The notes under the pieces: model-generated | Databases searched by the model: none | The model's input: only the letters and a program-made list of their open reading frames with translations | What the model was told of the DNA's origin: nothing | Shown: positions 1 to 11,200 of the stretch, piece after piece | Layout: the number at the start of each line of letters is the position of its first letter | Position numbering within the stretch: the stretch's first letter is position 1 | Translations under genes and position numbers: made by a program | Assembly (NCBI GenBank): GCA_016098155.1 | Contig: JAAAJB010000319.1 | Location: 1 to 41,191, forward strand | Source: Actinomortierella ambigua | Lineage: Eukaryota; Mortierellomycota; Mortierellomycetes; Mortierellales; Mortierellaceae | Direction of reading: 5' to 3' | DNA: 41,191 nt

Positions 1-770
1 GCCCGTTGCAACAATAGAGGATAAAAACTATCTGCTACGGAAACAAAGGGAGGAGAAAAGATATGAGCTAAAAGTACAAGCAGATGGGAGAATGCAATAT
101 AAAACTACAAACTATAACAAAAGTTGAGCCCAAAGGAGGTGGCGAGCTAAAAGGTAGGTTACACCAGGGGCCAGAGGTCAGAAAGGCCCAAGAATGGCGG
201 TAGCTCCACCCTTTGGTGTCTTGATAGGTATCGTCTCCATCGATGCCGTGCCACGTGATACCAGGAGGCCTCGGTTCTTCAGGCTCTGTTGCCATCAACT
301 GCGGGAGGAGGAGTGCCATGCCAGAATCCTTGCCAGGGACTGGTCACATGTCTCCAAAGGTGACTTCCTAAATCCTGCACATCCGCTGGTATGAAAGATC
401 TGAGGCTGCAGTTGAGTCTGTTTTTGTCGGTCGTCTCCTTGCGTTTTTGAGCTTGGTTTGGGTGAGGGCAGTCCGCGCTCGCACCCTGAGACTGTTGACC
501 GTGAGCCAAAGGAGGTCATCTGCCTTATAAACTCGCGGCTGCTGGCCGGGTTGAAGCTTGCGCACAGCGGTGTAGGTGTCTATTTCAAAAAAAAATTGTG
601 CGTGCTCGACGCTAGTTGTTTGTTGAATAATCTGGTGGTTCACAGAAACCCTCCACCAAGCACTCTTGCTTAATTGTCACACAAACTCTGCGAACAACAT
701 GTTCAGCTCAAACCGACACAACAATACATGGGCCAGACAAAGCAACATGTTGCTATGTCAACACAAGTCT
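1..770. other. No convincing gene; minus-strand coding-like scraps
   Basis: I see no complete gene here. On the minus strand several short open stretches lie in different frames (about 643-368, 509-279 and 319-68). Some have protein-like composition, for example the stretch from about 283 down that reads MATEPEEPRPPG. I could not join them with credible splice sites. They could be the eroded or partial end of a gene, or the 3' flank of the kinase gene that ends at 771. A run of nine A occurs near 587-595. Confidence 0.4.
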
Positions 771-3700
771 TTAGTCCAAGTGTGATTGAAGAAACTCCAT
801 ACGGTCCTTTGCATCTTCATGTCCTTGGTCTGCAGCCTTCTTATACCACCTAATCGCCTCGCTCATATCCACAGCGATACCGCGACCTTTCTCGTACATT
901 CGTGCAATACCATGCTGTGCTGCTGCAAATCCTTGCGCGGCTCCTCGACGGTGCAATGTAATGGCCTCTGCGTCATCGGCAGACGCCCATCCCTCAAGGT
1001 TGTCGAAAGTGGTCAACCATTCTACATGAAAGTGAGCGCTTGATTCTCCGCTGTTTGCAGCCCTGCGGAACAGGTCAAGTGCCATCGCATAGCACCGCTC
1101 AGTCTGTAAGCCAAGCTGGAACATCGATCCAAGATTAAACTGAGCATACTCGTTGCCCTGGGCGGCACTTTTGCTGTACCATGTGAATGCCATGCCATCG
1201 CTCTGCTTGACTCCTTGGCCAAGGTCATATTGCCAACCAAGACTATTCTGTGCGCCTGCATTCCCTTGTTCAGCTGACTTGGTGTACCACTTGGCTGCCT
1301 CGATATCACTCTGATCGACTCCTTGTCCTTGACTGTACATCAATGCAAGGTTGTACTGGGCGTCTGCCATCCCTTGCTCGGCTGCCTTGGTGCACCACTT
1401 GGCTGCCTCTATATCACTCTGATCGACTCCTTGTCCTTGACTGTACATCATTGCAAGGTTGTACTGTGCATCCGTATGCCCTAGCCCGGCTGCCTTGGTG
1501 AGCCACTTGGCTGCCTCAATGTCACTCTGATCGATCCCTCGTCCTTGACTGCACATCAATGCAAGATTGACCTGTGCGCCCGCATGCCCTAGCTCGGCTG
1601 CCTTAGTGTACCACTTGACTGCCTCAATGTCACTCTGATCGATCCCTCGTCCTTGTCTGCACATCAATGCAAGGTTGAACTGTGCCTCTACGTCCCCCTG
1701 CTCGGCTGCCTTGGTGCACCACTTGGCTGCCTCAATGTCACTCTGATCGATCCCTCGTCCTTGAATGTACATCAATGCAAGATTGTTCTGTGCGCCCGCA
1801 TGCCCTAGCGCGGCTGCCTTGGTGTACCACTTGGCTGCCTCAATGTCACTCTGATCGATCCCTCGTCCTTGACTGTGCATTAATGCAAGATTGTACTGTG
1901 CGCCCGCATGCTCTAGCTCGGCTGCCTTGGTGTACCACTTGGCTGCCTCGATGTCGCTCTGATCGACCCCTTGTCCTTGACTGTACATCAATGCAAGATT
2001 GTTCTGTGCGCCCGCATGGCCTTGCTCGGCTGCCTTGGTGTACCACTTGACTGCCTCGATGTCACTCTGATCGATCCCTCGTCCTCGACTGTACATCAAC
2101 GCAAGATTGAACTGTGCATCCGCATGCCCTAGCTCGGCTGCCATGGTGTACCTCTTAGCTGCCTCGATGTCACTCTGATCGACCCCTCGTCCTCGACTGT
2201 ACATATGTGCAAGGTTGAACTGTGCATCCGCATGCCCTAGCTCGGCTGCCTTGGTGTACCATTTGACTGCCTCGGTGTCACTCTGAACGACCCCTCGTCC
2301 TTCGTCGTACATTAGTCCATGGAAGAACTGTGCCTCTGCGTTCCCCTGCTCGGCTGCCTTCGTGAACCATTTGACAGCCTCGGAATCGCTCTGTTCAACG
2401 CCCCTCCCAAGCGCGAACCATGTGGATACCTTGAGCTGCGCGTCAACCTGTCCATCCTCGGCTGCCATGCGGAACCATCGGAAGGCTTCGGTGTCATCCT
2501 GTTGTACGCCCCGTCCTTTTTCGTACATCTCTCCCATCTTAACTTGTGCCTTGACAACACCGTGGACAGCCGCTTGGCGGTACCAACTGGCAGCCTCCAC
2601 TTCGCTGGCCTCCACGTCTTGGCCTTGTTCATACATCTCACCGAGTGTGAGCTGTGCTGTAATGTTGCCACACCTTGCCGCCTTGTGGTACCACCAGAGA
2701 GAATTTTTCACGCTCCTGTCGACTCCTCCTCCGCCATGACTGTAGAGCCAGGCGAGAAAAAGCTGTGCGTCGTTGTTGCCTCGCTTGGCAGCCTGGCAAA
2801 AGTGCCGTACAACATTGTCATCCGTCTCTGGGATACAATCATTGCCCGTCTTGGGTCGAGGACCGGGGTGGTTCTGGTCTTGCTTGTTACGAACACGAGC
2901 GGCAGTGTCGACATCATCATCGTCGCTGAAGGTGAATGCAATGGGGGTATTAGCATCTCCATCGCCATTGCTGTCGCCGTCGTCAGCTGTATCTTGTCGA
3001 ACGATCTCTGGCACCAAGATCACCTCGCTCGCGTGAGGTCGCTGGCCAGGGTCCTGATGCCAGCAATGTTCGACATACTCGCGGTACTCGGTCGGTGTGT
3101 CCTGAGGCAGTGTCTCGCGATGACCACTCTTGACATGCAAGGCAATCAGTGCGCCATTGTCTTGACTCTTGTAGGGCTGTGTACAGTTGGCTGCCATCTC
3201 CCACATCACCACGCCTAAGGCGAAGATGTCCGACTTTGTGGAATAAAGAGGCTTGTCCACCTCGAAGAGCTCTGGTGCGAGCCACCTCAGCGTCCCCCCG
3301 AACCTCCCTTCAGACGACGTCGATTGACTGTTGCCCACAGTGGAGCGCATCTGGGCGAGTCCAAAGTCGGCCAACTTGGCCTCCATGTGTTTCGTAAGGA
3401 GCACATTGGCACTCTTGAGGTCACGGTGAAGGACAGACTCTTGATGGATATACTCAAGCCCACGAGCAATCTCATGAGCGATTCGTGTCTTGGTTGGCCA
3501 ATCCATCGTGCCACCTTTGATGGCCTTTGTGAGTGTGCCATTCTCGGCCAGCTCCATGATGAGGTAAATGCGGTCTTCTTGCTCGTGAGTCCTGTAGAAC
3601 TGGATGATGTTGCGGTGTTTGAGCTTCTGTAAGACCTTGATCTCCTTCTGGATGGCATGCTCGTGAAAATCTGAGTGTGAGACGTGGAATGACTTTGCAG

Positions 3701-3779
3701 CACATTGTTGACATCCCCAGCGAGCCTCGTGAACAGATCCGTAGCCTCCTGTGCCGAGAAGGTTTCCTAAAACCAGCAT
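771..3779 (-). CDS. TKL-type protein kinase with C-terminal Sel1 repeat array
   Basis: A single open frame of 1002 residues. The N-terminal 260 residues form a Ser/Thr-Tyr-kinase-like domain with all catalytic elements: glycine loop GTGGYGSV (9-16), lysine in CAAKSF (K29), HRDLKSAN (118-125), DFG (138-140) and a WLAPE segment. It should be an active kinase. An acidic linker (about 260-310) follows, then 18 Sel1 repeats of about 36 residues each, a helical solenoid for protein-protein contacts, ending at SHLD. Repeats 6-14 are almost identical (consensus around GRGIDQSDIEAAKWYTKAA). The kinase core begins only four residues after the first Met. A possible acceptor (TTAG then CCGTCT, exon from 3794) keeps the frame open upstream, so a missing 5' exon is likely. 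Kinase-Sel1 fusions are abundant in Mortierella- and Glomus-type fungi; the substrate is unknown. Confidence 0.9.
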   Translation of the reverse strand: MLVLGNLLGTGGYGSVHEARWGCQQCAAKSFHVSHSDFHEHAIQKEIKVLQKLKHRNIIQFYRTHEQEDRIYLIMELAENGTLTKAIKGGTMDWPTKTRIAHEIARGLEYIHQESVLHRDLKSANVLLTKHMEAKLADFGLAQMRSTVGNSQSTSSEGRFGGTLRWLAPELFEVDKPLYSTKSDIFALGVVMWEMAANCTQPYKSQDNGALIALHVKSGHRETLPQDTPTEYREYVEHCWHQDPGQRPHASEVILVPEIVRQDTADDGDSNGDGDANTPIAFTFSDDDDVDTAARVRNKQDQNHPGPRPKTGNDCIPETDDNVVRHFCQAAKRGNNDAQLFLAWLYSHGGGGVDRSVKNSLWWYHKAARCGNITAQLTLGEMYEQGQDVEASEVEAASWYRQAAVHGVVKAQVKMGEMYEKGRGVQQDDTEAFRWFRMAAEDGQVDAQLKVSTWFALGRGVEQSDSEAVKWFTKAAEQGNAEAQFFHGLMYDEGRGVVQSDTEAVKWYTKAAELGHADAQFNLAHMYSRGRGVDQSDIEAAKRYTMAAELGHADAQFNLALMYSRGRGIDQSDIEAVKWYTKAAEQGHAGAQNNLALMYSQGQGVDQSDIEAAKWYTKAAELEHAGAQYNLALMHSQGRGIDQSDIEAAKWYTKAAALGHAGAQNNLALMYIQGRGIDQSDIEAAKWCTKAAEQGDVEAQFNLALMCRQGRGIDQSDIEAVKWYTKAAELGHAGAQVNLALMCSQGRGIDQSDIEAAKWLTKAAGLGHTDAQYNLAMMYSQGQGVDQSDIEAAKWCTKAAEQGMADAQYNLALMYSQGQGVDQSDIEAAKWYTKSAEQGNAGAQNSLGWQYDLGQGVKQSDGMAFTWYSKSAAQGNEYAQFNLGSMFQLGLQTERCYAMALDLFRRAANSGESSAHFHVEWLTTFDNLEGWASADDAEAITLHRRGAAQGFAAAQHGIARMYEKGRGIAVDMSEAIRWYKKAADQGHEDAKDRMEFLQSHLD
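1258..2400 (-). repeat. 108-bp tandem repeats encoding Sel1 units
   Basis: Within the kinase gene the Sel1 units repeat at DNA level with an exact 108-bp period. The phrase around TCACTCTGATCGA, or a close variant, recurs at about 1305, 1413, 1521, 1629, 1737, 1845, 1953, 2061, 2169, 2277 and 2385. Units between about 1260 and 2260 differ from one another by only a few bases. This points to recent unequal crossing-over or gene conversion, and copy number may vary between strains. Confidence 0.9.
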
Positions 3780-5286
3780 GGATTGTAGAGACGGCTAAGA
3801 GGGACCGGGGAAGAGGACAGAAATGGGGTTGTTAGTCGATAGGTAGGTATTCGCAGCAGGGCAAGCACCCTATGTGATAGGTTCGTACCATATTGAGAAC
3901 GTCGGATAAGCGTGAAAAAAAAATAGCAGGACTTGTATGTGGAATGGCCTCACAATGATCCACGATGAGAATGATGGTGATGTTGATGAAATGACAGTAG
4001 TTTTCCCACATGCTGTTTTTTCTCACCCCAAGGCGATTTAGGGGCATGCTTGTTTGTTTTTACGGGCTTGGCAGCGTTTGTACGAGCCGCGATTCTCATG
4101 CCCTCCCTCATTGATATCACTGGCAAACCTGGCAGCCCTACGAGAACGGGCTCGGCCAGGGTAGAGATCACCTACATTGGAAGTCCAAGGGCTACACAAA
4201 CATGGTAAGCTCTGTTACCCATCCCTACCTTGAGTGTCTTCCATTATAGGACAACGTTCGATGAGGGTCGCTTTCACATGCAGTACGTAGAATCGAAGTG
4301 AGAAGCGAAACAAGACAAGAGATTTATTGAGAGGCGTAGGCAGCTAAATTCTCTCGCGAGGAACAACAACAACAACAAGGTGAAGAAAGGATCATCAGGC
4401 ATGGCAATGAGCACAGCCTGTCCTTGTTGCTGTGTGTGGTGTGCCAGTTTTGCTGCCGCTCTGAGAGGGACCTCAAGGTGGTAGTCTCTCTTGAAGAGAA
4501 CCACAGCAGTACCCAACGCTAGAAAGTCGCCTGTCTACGCCCATAGGTTCTTATGTGGCGATGATAGTCAAAGTACACCCTTGCATGGAATGATTGACCG
4601 TCTCATCGTCGCCTTCGTCAAAAGTCCTCGCTTCACATCTTGCTCTGTCATAATGATTGAACCAGGGTGAACGAGGGGTCGATAACGTCTGTGCAAAGAA
4701 AACTTTCCGTATAACCCAAGACCTGGAAACCACTTTCATAAAAAAAAGCAAGTCGACGAGTCATCAGGTCCGTTGTTTTTATATCTACGCGGCTGGATTA
4801 CTCTGTCGTGCAACAATTGTCGAGATTCAAGACTCGAGTTAACCGTTTGACGAAGCGAGGTCGAGCAGACTTGGCCTCTTTACGGATGTCAACAGCCCCA
4901 AGTGCTTTTTGCTCCGGTCGCGCAATCTAGAGTCGTACCAGACAGCAAGCATGTTCTAATGGGGAAAATGTGAAAAGGCAGCAAGTGCTTCTAAGAAATA
5001 TCTTAGCCTGTGGAAGCACGGCCATATGAATTCTACCCGTTCTCTGCACCCTCTGCAGTCTCTCGCTATCCCGTCCACGTAGTTGTAGACCGCTGCGCCT
5101 ATAATACATCAAGCAGACAGCAGAGAGAACCCGAAGAGCACAAAAAATGTCTGCCAACTTTCTTTACATAGAGCTTGGCGTGGTAGTCAAATGGTTTATT
5201 GATCAAGGAAGGGGTCATAAGGGCCTGAAAATTTTACGTGGGTGGATGAGTAGTGTGAAGGAAGGCGAAGGAAGGAGCCATGGAGC
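3780..5286. other. Intergenic; unresolved coding-like pieces
   Basis: No gene can be assigned with confidence. On the plus strand an open stretch from about 4042 to 4204 ends at a good donor (ATG|GTAAGC) and could splice at TTATAG (4248-4249) into a short exon ending in TGA at 4299-4301. It would encode a hydrophobic segment (LFVFTGLAAFV) and a tail RFHMQYVESK. The implied intron would be only 45 nt, shorter than the well-supported introns in this window. On the minus strand about 4518-4274 reads GTAVVLFKRDYHLEV and ends in a leucine run. It could be an upstream exon of the kinase gene or unrelated. From 4550 to 5286 I see only short random frames. Confidence 0.3.
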
Positions 5287-8200
5287 TTACTTTCCGTCCT
5301 CAAGCTGATCAAGGTAGCTACGCAGGCACTGCTCGAGATCCTCTTTGCGCAAGGGCTTGCTAATATAGTCATTCATACCGACCGCAAAGCACTTGTCACG
5401 ATCACCGGGCATCACGCACGCCGTCATAGCTACAATGTACGGCTTGGTCGGCGTCGTGCCTTGTTGCTGCATTTCCTCCGCTCGGATGTAGGCCGAGGCG
5501 TCCAGACCACTCATCTTGGGCATCCAAATGTCCATGAAAATGAGGTCATAGGGCGTAGCCCCGTTGGCGCCTGTTGAGCCTGCCGTTTCATTGTTCGCTG
5601 CAGAAGATCCTGTAGCCGTGGCAGCAGCAGTAGTAGTGGTAGCTCCTCCTCCTCCTCCTCCTCCTCCTCCTCCTCCCTCTCCATCCTTACAGGTGTCCTT
5701 GCTAGCCTCACTCTCTCCATTCGACGACGTCACCTTGCTCGCGTCTTCCAAGCTACGCGACCCACGGCGGCTGGAGCACAGGGCCTTTGGTAGCGAGGCC
5801 TGCAATCCACGGGACACCATCTCGATGGCCTCAACGCCGTTCATGGCCAGGTCAGGGGTGACGCCGACGCGGGCCAGCATCTTGGAGATCACCTTGAGGT
5901 TCACAGGATTGTCGTCTACCACCAGGACCTTGATCTTTTCCAGCGAGGCCTGGAGCGCCTCGCAGCTGTCCGTGGGCCGGAGCGTCTGGGTAGAGGGTTG
6001 GGACTGCAGACCACGCCGCTGCGGAGACGACGGTGCCGACGGCTCGGAGGGTGGGACTCGGAGCAACGTGTCGGTCGAGCTATTGACACCTCCTCCTCCT
6101 CCTCCATTCATCACAGGGTTCGTCGTTCTTATCGCCGCATCCAAGAGCCTGGCCGCCATCGAATTCTTGAGCGGCCCCGTAGGAATCTCATGCCGCTCGC
6201 TTGGCTGTCGAGTGGACGAGGGCGACGACGTCCAGCTAATGGCAGGTCTGGTCAGAGCGGCCAGCTCGGCCGTGCCAATCATCTTGAGCACCTCTAGCAC
6301 CTTGGCGTGGCGGATGGGCTTGGTCAAGTACACTGGCTCGGCGAGGAGAGACAGCGTATCAATGTTCTCCCCTTCCTCTTCCTCGCCTTCCTCTGTGAAT
6401 GGAGACAGCCGGCGTGGAGGCTGCGGATGATCGAGATCATGATCCTCCGTGTCGGACGAAGACCCTTGCATCGAGCCACTGCTGGCGGTCAGCATGGTCA
6501 ATGTCCTTCCAGACGGCGAGGAGGCCGCCTCCGTCGACCGATCGTCCAAACAGGAATGGTTCACTACTGTCGGTGCTGCACCAAGCGAGGTCACAGAGCT
6601 GTCGGCCTGTGAAGGCCGCCGCTTGCCATAGACGGTCTCGACACCCCCGCCACGCACAGATCCCGTGTACCACGATGGCACGTCCGGATGATGGGCGGCT
6701 GGCGCCAGTGCTGCTGCAAACACCTCGCGCCGAGTCTCACGGTGGCTCTGGAAGATGATGGCTGGGGCAGCTCCTGCAACGCCATCGGGCGCACCAGGGG
6801 GCACGGGTGTCACTTTGCTGGCGGCCTCGGCGAGTTGTTCGGCCCTGACAGACGGCTTGAGATCCGAGTCGATGATCAAGGCGTCGAGTCGTGTCATCCG
6901 TGTGGACGTATCGTCTTCCTTGCTCGTCAAAAACGGGATCAACTCATCGCTGGATAGGACGTGGGCTTCATGCATGCCCCACGAGTCTGTCCGGATCCGC
7001 CAGTCCTCGCGTCCGACCTCACAGTCATTGACAATGACGATCCGACGCTCTTCGAGGTCATGCAGTCCATAGTAGTCGCCGTAGGTCTTGCTGTCCGTGG
7101 GGCTGTCCAGCTGGACTGTAAACAAAAACGTGGAACCTTGGCCATACGTGCTCTCGACCCACATCGTGCCACCCATCAGCTCACTCAGCCGCTTACTGAT
7201 CGCTAGTCCGAGTCCTGTACCGCCATACTCGCGCGTCGTGCTCTCATCGACTTGCGAAAAGCTCGTAAACAGCTTGCCAAACCGATCCGCGGGGATGCCG
7301 ACACCAGTGTCCTCGACGGAGAACAGGAGTTGAACCGTGTTCATGCCGGCCGTGGTGGAGGATGAACTAGTTGGCTCCCGCACCATGCCAGGCGCGCCAT
7401 TCTGCACTGTGCGGCTATCGTCGTGTTCCGAAAACGGAGACACAGTCGCCGTCGTCGTCGTCGTCGTCGTCGTGGCAGGCTCGGCGATGAATGCCGAGGG
7501 AGCCAGCATCAAAGGAGGGAGTTCCATTGGGGTGGGTGAGGCAGGTTTGCTACCTGTAGAGGTCTGAAGCATACGCGTCAGCTCCTGGCTCAATGGCCTA
7601 GAGTTGTGTCGATACTGGCCAGACGCAGAAGATGGACTTGAGGCACCTCCACTCTTGTTGGTGCAGAACGACGACGGGTTGCGTGCCAGAGACGGGCGGC
7701 TAGGGCGTATATCTCGGCTACCACCAGGTGACGTGCTGATAATTGGCGGACCATGGAAAGGACGGCGCATGGTGGGCGAGGCTGGTGTGATGCCTGTGCT
7801 AGAGCCGGGCATGGGTCCTGCACGCGACCCACCACCGCAACCACCGACAGGCGGGGACGAGGGGCATAGAGGGTAGATGGCGGTGCCAGATCGGGAGCCA
7901 CTCAGCACTGAGCTGCCATGCATGATTGAGCCAACCGAGCTCTTGACAGAGTGTGTTGAGATCATCGAGGGTGCAATGGGGACTGGCTTGACGCGCAGAT
8001 GGACACGGCCTTCCTTGGTGAATTTGATGGCATTACTCAACAGGTTTAGCAGGATCTGCCGGATTCTTGTCACATCGCCCATAATGTTCATGGGGCACTC
8101 GGGGTCAATCTCGTAGACGAGGCTCAGCTTCTTGTCCGCAGCCTGGGCACTGATGAGGTTAATGGCCGACTCGATGACCATGCCAAGATCCAGTCGACGA

Positions 8201-11200
8201 TTCTCCAGCGCCAGGTGACCCGATTCAATCTTGGAAAAGTCCAAGATGTCGTCAATCACCGTCAGCAGCTGATTGCCCGAAAACTCGATCGTCTCTGCAC
8301 ACTCGGCCAGCTCTGGCTGGAGCTTGGAGTCGAGCAGAATCCTTGACATGCCAATGACAGCGTTCATGGGCGTGCGAATCTCGTGCGACATGTTGGCCAA
8401 AAAGTTGGATTTTGCGCGTGCGGCGGCTTCAGCTCCTTCTTTGGCCTTTTGCAGGTCCCGTAGGAGCTGATGCGTCCGTGCGCGTTCCTCCTCCAGTTCG
8501 ATCGTTCGCTTCTGCAAGTTTCGCGTGCGATCGCGGACTAGATCCTCCATGTCGCTACCATACTTTTCAAGCATGGCCGCCATCGTCGAGATCACGTCGT
8601 TGGTGTCGTGTGGATTGATGTCGTCGATCATGTCTAGCATGGTGCTGAAGGTAGGTCGGGCAAGAGGATCTCTCGACAGACAAGCCTGGATAATCATGTT
8701 CATCTGACGAATGTGCTCCCGATCAGTCTCTGCAAGAGGTTCGTCGCTCTCGCTGCACAACTCTGGCCGCAAGTCCTGCTCCATGATCTGATGCAACGTC
8801 GCATAAAAGTTGTCGCAGTGGTCATATGGCAAACGGCGAGTCAAAATCTCGTTGAAAATGATGCCGGCGCTAAGTTTACGGAAATGCATCAGGGAGTCAG
8901 TTCCATGTTTGACCCCCCATTCCTTGATTTTCCTATGCTCATTTAAAACGACGACTTTGGGATGCGTTTTGCTTACCTAAATTGATCACCGCGTTGGCTA
9001 CCGAGGACCTGGTACGAGCCTTGCTTGTTGATCTTGATGCACTCAGGGGCAGCCCAGAGCAAAGACAGGGCATCGCTGGTGTCCCATGCACGATCAACAA
9101 GCGTCTCGTTGCCAGAGTAGTCGCCCGACGCACAAGAGAAGCCGGTCTGGCCGCTGGCAGCTGCTGGCAATGCAGGTGAGGGAGGCGAACCATGGAGTTG
9201 GTCCAAGTCCTCCTGAGAAGATCCGTCATGACCAAGACCAAGATGGACATGTTCAATGTGCTGGTGATGGATAGAGCGATGATGCGGAGACATCCCTGTC
9301 TCAAGATCGTCTACATGGCGTTCGTTGCTGTCACGTCTGTTCCATTGCAAGAAGGACGGCTTGCGTTGGACAGCGAACGGGGGTAGAGGAGACGGAGACT
9401 TGCGAGCGACGTCTACTTTCTCCATCTGCTCGTAGAGCGCATGATCGCCTTCGTAGCTGTTAGAGCGTTCCATGGCATGCGGCTGTTGCTGAAGAGACTG
9501 TGGGTGTAGTGGGTCGGCTTGCGTGCTCAGCAAACGATTCAGTCCATAGCCAGTGATCTTGAGCTCCCAACGGGACGAAATCAAACAGTTCATACTTGTT
9601 AGGCGTCCATGGAATCCAAACTTGGACTCGTGCAAAAACTCCATGCCACGGCAAAGATCCTGGATGAATGAAAACTTGAACAACCAGGAGAGTTTGTGGT
9701 CCGGATTGGCGAGAATCGACGCAAGTGTTCCCTTCGGCACATACTCCATGACAACGCAGACATTTGGCGGTGAGGTGCACACGCCAACAAACTCGGCCAG
9801 ATTCGGGTGGCGGATCTCTCGCATGTTGTACAGCTCGTATCGCAGCGCATCATCCACCACGATCTTTTTGCATCCAATCTTTGTGATGGCGACGGGCATG
9901 CTTCGCCAAGTGCCGACTACGCTGGTTCCTTGCTGCATCACAAGCGAAGTTTGACTGTTGTTGGCCATCTTGAACCTGATATGTTGATTGATGAAATAAA
10001 AAAAATATCGATTAGCAAATGTTAGAGTTCGGTACACCAGCCTGAAGTCGAGAAAACAATTGCAATGTTCTTTTCACGTACCCTTGACTACGAGACCCTG
10101 TCATATCAGAGCTAGGCCGCTGGTCACCAGAGTCGTGGGGCTCAAGAAGAGCACTTCCTGGAGCAGACTCCTCAATGCCAGAGCCATGATGGACCCTATG
10201 GCCACCATTCGCGGCTGCTGTAGACACAACAGCTGCTGCTGTAGACACAACAGCTGCTGCTGTAGCAGTCGCCGAGCCAGGAGGGCTTCTACCATTGCTG
10301 CCGTTGTATCCCATGCCTCCCGTACCATCAGAAGAGTGTGTATGACTCCCTGTTCCGCTAGGCTGGTAATCCGGATTCAATAGTTTGTGCAAGTCTAGCT
10401 GCCACGAATCATCCGCAATCTTCTCCTGGATTGAGCGCTTCCTGCGTGCCCACATGATAAGCACGGCAAACACGCAAAGGACAAGTACGGCAACGGGCAC
10501 ACTGATAGCAACGATCATTTTGGTGTTCACTGTTCATAAAAATAGAGTGAGGAGGGAGATATCAAGATTAGTTAATATTCTGCGACTTTTCCAGATGATC
10601 GCGGACAGGCATGATGAGGCTTCTTCTACAGGGTCAGTGAACACATACTTTTGGATGTGGACTGCGAGCAGGTGCTGCTATTGCAAATCTCGCATTCCTC
10701 CTGACCGGTGCCGTTGGTTGCAAATCCGGGCGCGCATGAGGTGCACTGCATAGAGTTGGTGTCGTTGCTGTATGTGCCGCTAGGGCAGCGCACACAAAGC
10801 GACTGGACCAGGATCCGATTCGAGGCGTCGCGACAGAGCATTGATCGGTCAAGATCTGTCAAGGCCGACGTATACATTTCATTCGTGGGCTTTCCGTCTT
10901 CCCACCCGTAGGTATCTCCGCCCAACATGCCCATGCTCTTCAATTTCGCGACGTGTTTTTCGACAACCATTGTACCGGCGTCACAAACGTGATTCCTGGG
11001 AGCGGGTCCGGTCGACAGAAACTGGTTGAAGAAGTTGGCTCGGTTGGGAAACATCACTTGGAGCGTCAAACTCAGGATCGAATGGAAGCCTTGCAAAAAC
11101 TGCTGCGGATCGAGGACGCCTCTAACATTACTCTGGACCGCCAACATCGAAAGGACCAATGAGGACTGACCAAAGACGAACAGACCTGTCGAGTTGACAT

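Noticed and set aside
368..643. Minus-strand 91-codon frame as a crinkler-like effector start
   Set aside because: Only a vague resemblance around the stretch YKADDLLWLTV; no start context or downstream domain.
1258..2400. CRISPR-like regular repeats
   Set aside because: The 108-bp period is coding (36 residues, Sel1) with no unique spacers, in a eukaryotic gene.
2319..3218. 299-codon plus-strand frame opposite the Sel1 kinase
   Set aside because: It is antisense to a clear kinase and repeat frame and has no recognisable domain or splice context; a shadow of codon bias.
5564..6430. 288-codon plus-strand frame opposite the histidine kinase
   Set aside because: It is antisense to the receiver and its inserts, and its poly-Pro run is the complement of the Gly run.
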